This document shows positions 38,173 to 38,810 of a stretch of 38,810 nucleotides of DNA, in pieces. Position 1 is the stretch's first letter. Every line of letters starts with the position of its first letter. The stretch lies in contig NZ_JAFEXF010000055.1 in NCBI RefSeq assembly GCF_016905445.1, positions 1-38,810 of the forward strand. The letters run 5' to 3'. The position numbers and the translations under genes were made by a program. The stretch comes from Streptomyces sp. G44 (GTDB lineage: Bacteria > Actinomycetota > Actinomycetes > Streptomycetales > Streptomycetaceae). The notes under the pieces are model-generated. The model was not told the DNA's origin and did not search any database. It was given only the letters and a program-made list of their open reading frames with translations.

Positions 38173-38810
38173 GAGGACGGCTCCAAGGCCGCTGCCGACG
38201 GTCTCGTCCGCCTCTCCGACCTCCCGCCCGGCGTCCTGCGCGACATCGCCCTCGTCTGGCTCGCCGATGCCGTCGTCGGCGTCTCCTTCGGCGCGATCGC
38301 CGTCGGGGGCGGCCTCCCGCTGTGGGTGCCGGTCCTCATGTCGCTGCTCGTGTACGCGGGCTCCGCCCAGTTCAGCGCGGTCGGGCTGCTCACCGCGGGC
38401 GGCGGCCCCGTGGCCGCGGCGGCGACCGGGCTGCTCCTCAACTCCCGTACGGCGGCGTTCAGTCTGGCCCTCGCCGAGGACCTCGGCCGCTCCTGGGCGG
38501 CCCGGCTGATCGGCGCGCACCTCATCACCGACGAGACGGCCGCCTTCGTCCTCGCCCAGCGGGGCCGCCGGCAGCGCAGGGCCGCGTTCTGGATATCCGG
38601 CATCGGCCTCTTCGCGGCCTGGAACCTCAGCGTCCTCGCGGGCGCCCTCGCCGGGTCCGCGCTCGGCGACACCGACCGCTTCGGGCTCGACGCCGCGTTC
38701 CCCGCGGTACTGCTCGCCCTGGTGCTGCCCGCGCTGCGCGGCGACAGCGCGGCCCGGCGCGCCTCGGCCGCGGGCGCCGTGATCGCCGTGGCGGCGGCCC
38801 CGCTGCTGCC
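38131..38810 (+). CDS. azlC: AzlC-family branched-chain amino acid permease, 3' end cut off
   Basis: The 226 codons present encode a polytopic membrane protein: IALVWLADAVVGVSFGAIAV, LPLWVPVLMSLLVYAGSAQF (the AzlC signature), GLLLNSRTAAFSLALAEDL, a conserved HLITDETAAFVLAQR, and further helices to the window edge. AzlC with AzlD exports branched-chain amino acids or analogues. ATG 38131 has no Shine-Dalgarno. TTGACG begins 37 nt before it, which would put the transcript start at or next to the ATG, so the mRNA may be leaderless. No reading-frame call was supplied for it; I found it by translating directly. Confidence 0.85.
   Translation, partial: MRSPHRTDQSPGRTEDGSKAAADGLVRLSDLPPGVLRDIALVWLADAVVGVSFGAIAVGGGLPLWVPVLMSLLVYAGSAQFSAVGLLTAGGGPVAAAATGLLLNSRTAAFSLALAEDLGRSWAARLIGAHLITDETAAFVLAQRGRRQRRAAFWISGIGLFAAWNLSVLAGALAGSALGDTDRFGLDAAFPAVLLALVLPALRGDSAARRASAAGAVIAVAAAPLL

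Noticed and set aside
38000..38509. A 169-codon plus-strand frame across the azlC start
   Set aside because: Ser/Arg/Pro-rich shadow; the frame from 38131 encodes the AzlC membrane protein with its signature segments.
1..38810. Search for tRNA, rRNA, insertion sequences, integrase or attachment sites
   Set aside because: No cloverleaf-like sequence, transposase, integrase or flanking direct repeats were seen; only the toxin tip shows a composition shift.

Overview
The window is actinobacterial chromosome, most likely Streptomyces or a close relative. GC is very high, third codon positions are almost all G or C, many starts are GTG, and genes overlap as ATGA or GTGA. Gene content fits too: mqnA and mqnC of the futalosine menaquinone route, a Tad pilus locus, single-chain FtsK/SpoIIIE (EssC/EccC-like) type VII secretion, and a 67-residue cold-shock protein. 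From memory, mqnA and mqnC are SCO4506 and SCO4550 in S. coelicolor, so the window probably matches the chromosomal core between them. I see no tRNA, rRNA, insertion sequence, phage or CRISPR array.

Layout. (1) 1-528: a broken gene whose two ends are in different frames, joined by a G-homopolymer tract that looks like a sequencing or assembly artefact. (2) 536-1750: mqnC. (3) 1822-12779: a Tad/Flp pilus locus on the minus strand (cpaB-like, tadZ, tadA, tadB, tadC, flp, two tadE-like, one tadG-like), plus a prepilin peptidase and a large membrane LysM-BTAD protein. A small WXG100-like gene is inserted on the plus strand. (4) 13249-15137: an apparently frameshifted membrane protein gene and a secreted trypsin-like protease. 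(5) 15225-21154 (minus): a toxin operon with a small beta-type protein, a 1539-residue RHS polymorphic toxin ending in a guanyl-specific RNase (RNase Sa/barnase superfamily), and a barstar-like immunity protein. (6) 21251-24808: a DinB-like protein, two lipoproteins and a secreted protein. (7) 24888-28452 (plus): a coupled operon with a possible leader peptide, a WXG100-like protein, a toxin-less paralogue of the RHS N-terminus, a two-TM protein and two more small beta-type proteins. (8) 28581-35532: a WXG100 protein, a 1597-residue EssC/EccC-like ATPase and a transmembrane Ser/Thr kinase. (9) 35931-38810: mqnA, a cold-shock gene with an attenuator-like leader, an XRE-cupin regulator, and a divergent azlC-type permease cut by the window end.

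How the genes fit together. The RHS toxin and the 25269-26588 protein share one N-terminal 'chassis': a PGDPD motif, WXG-like helices, a coiled coil, a hydrophobic hairpin and a PG-containing post-membrane segment. I infer this is a type VII export module, with the ATPase at 29137-33930 as the likely motor. Three small proteins (20513-21154, 27182-27904, 27901-28452) share a fold-like pattern and each sits next to a chassis gene; I propose they are dedicated adaptors or chaperones. This pairing of chassis, small WXG partner and beta-type adaptor is the best candidate here for a poorly described system.

Limits. Promoters, operators and hairpins were found by eye, families by motif recall, and no database search was possible.
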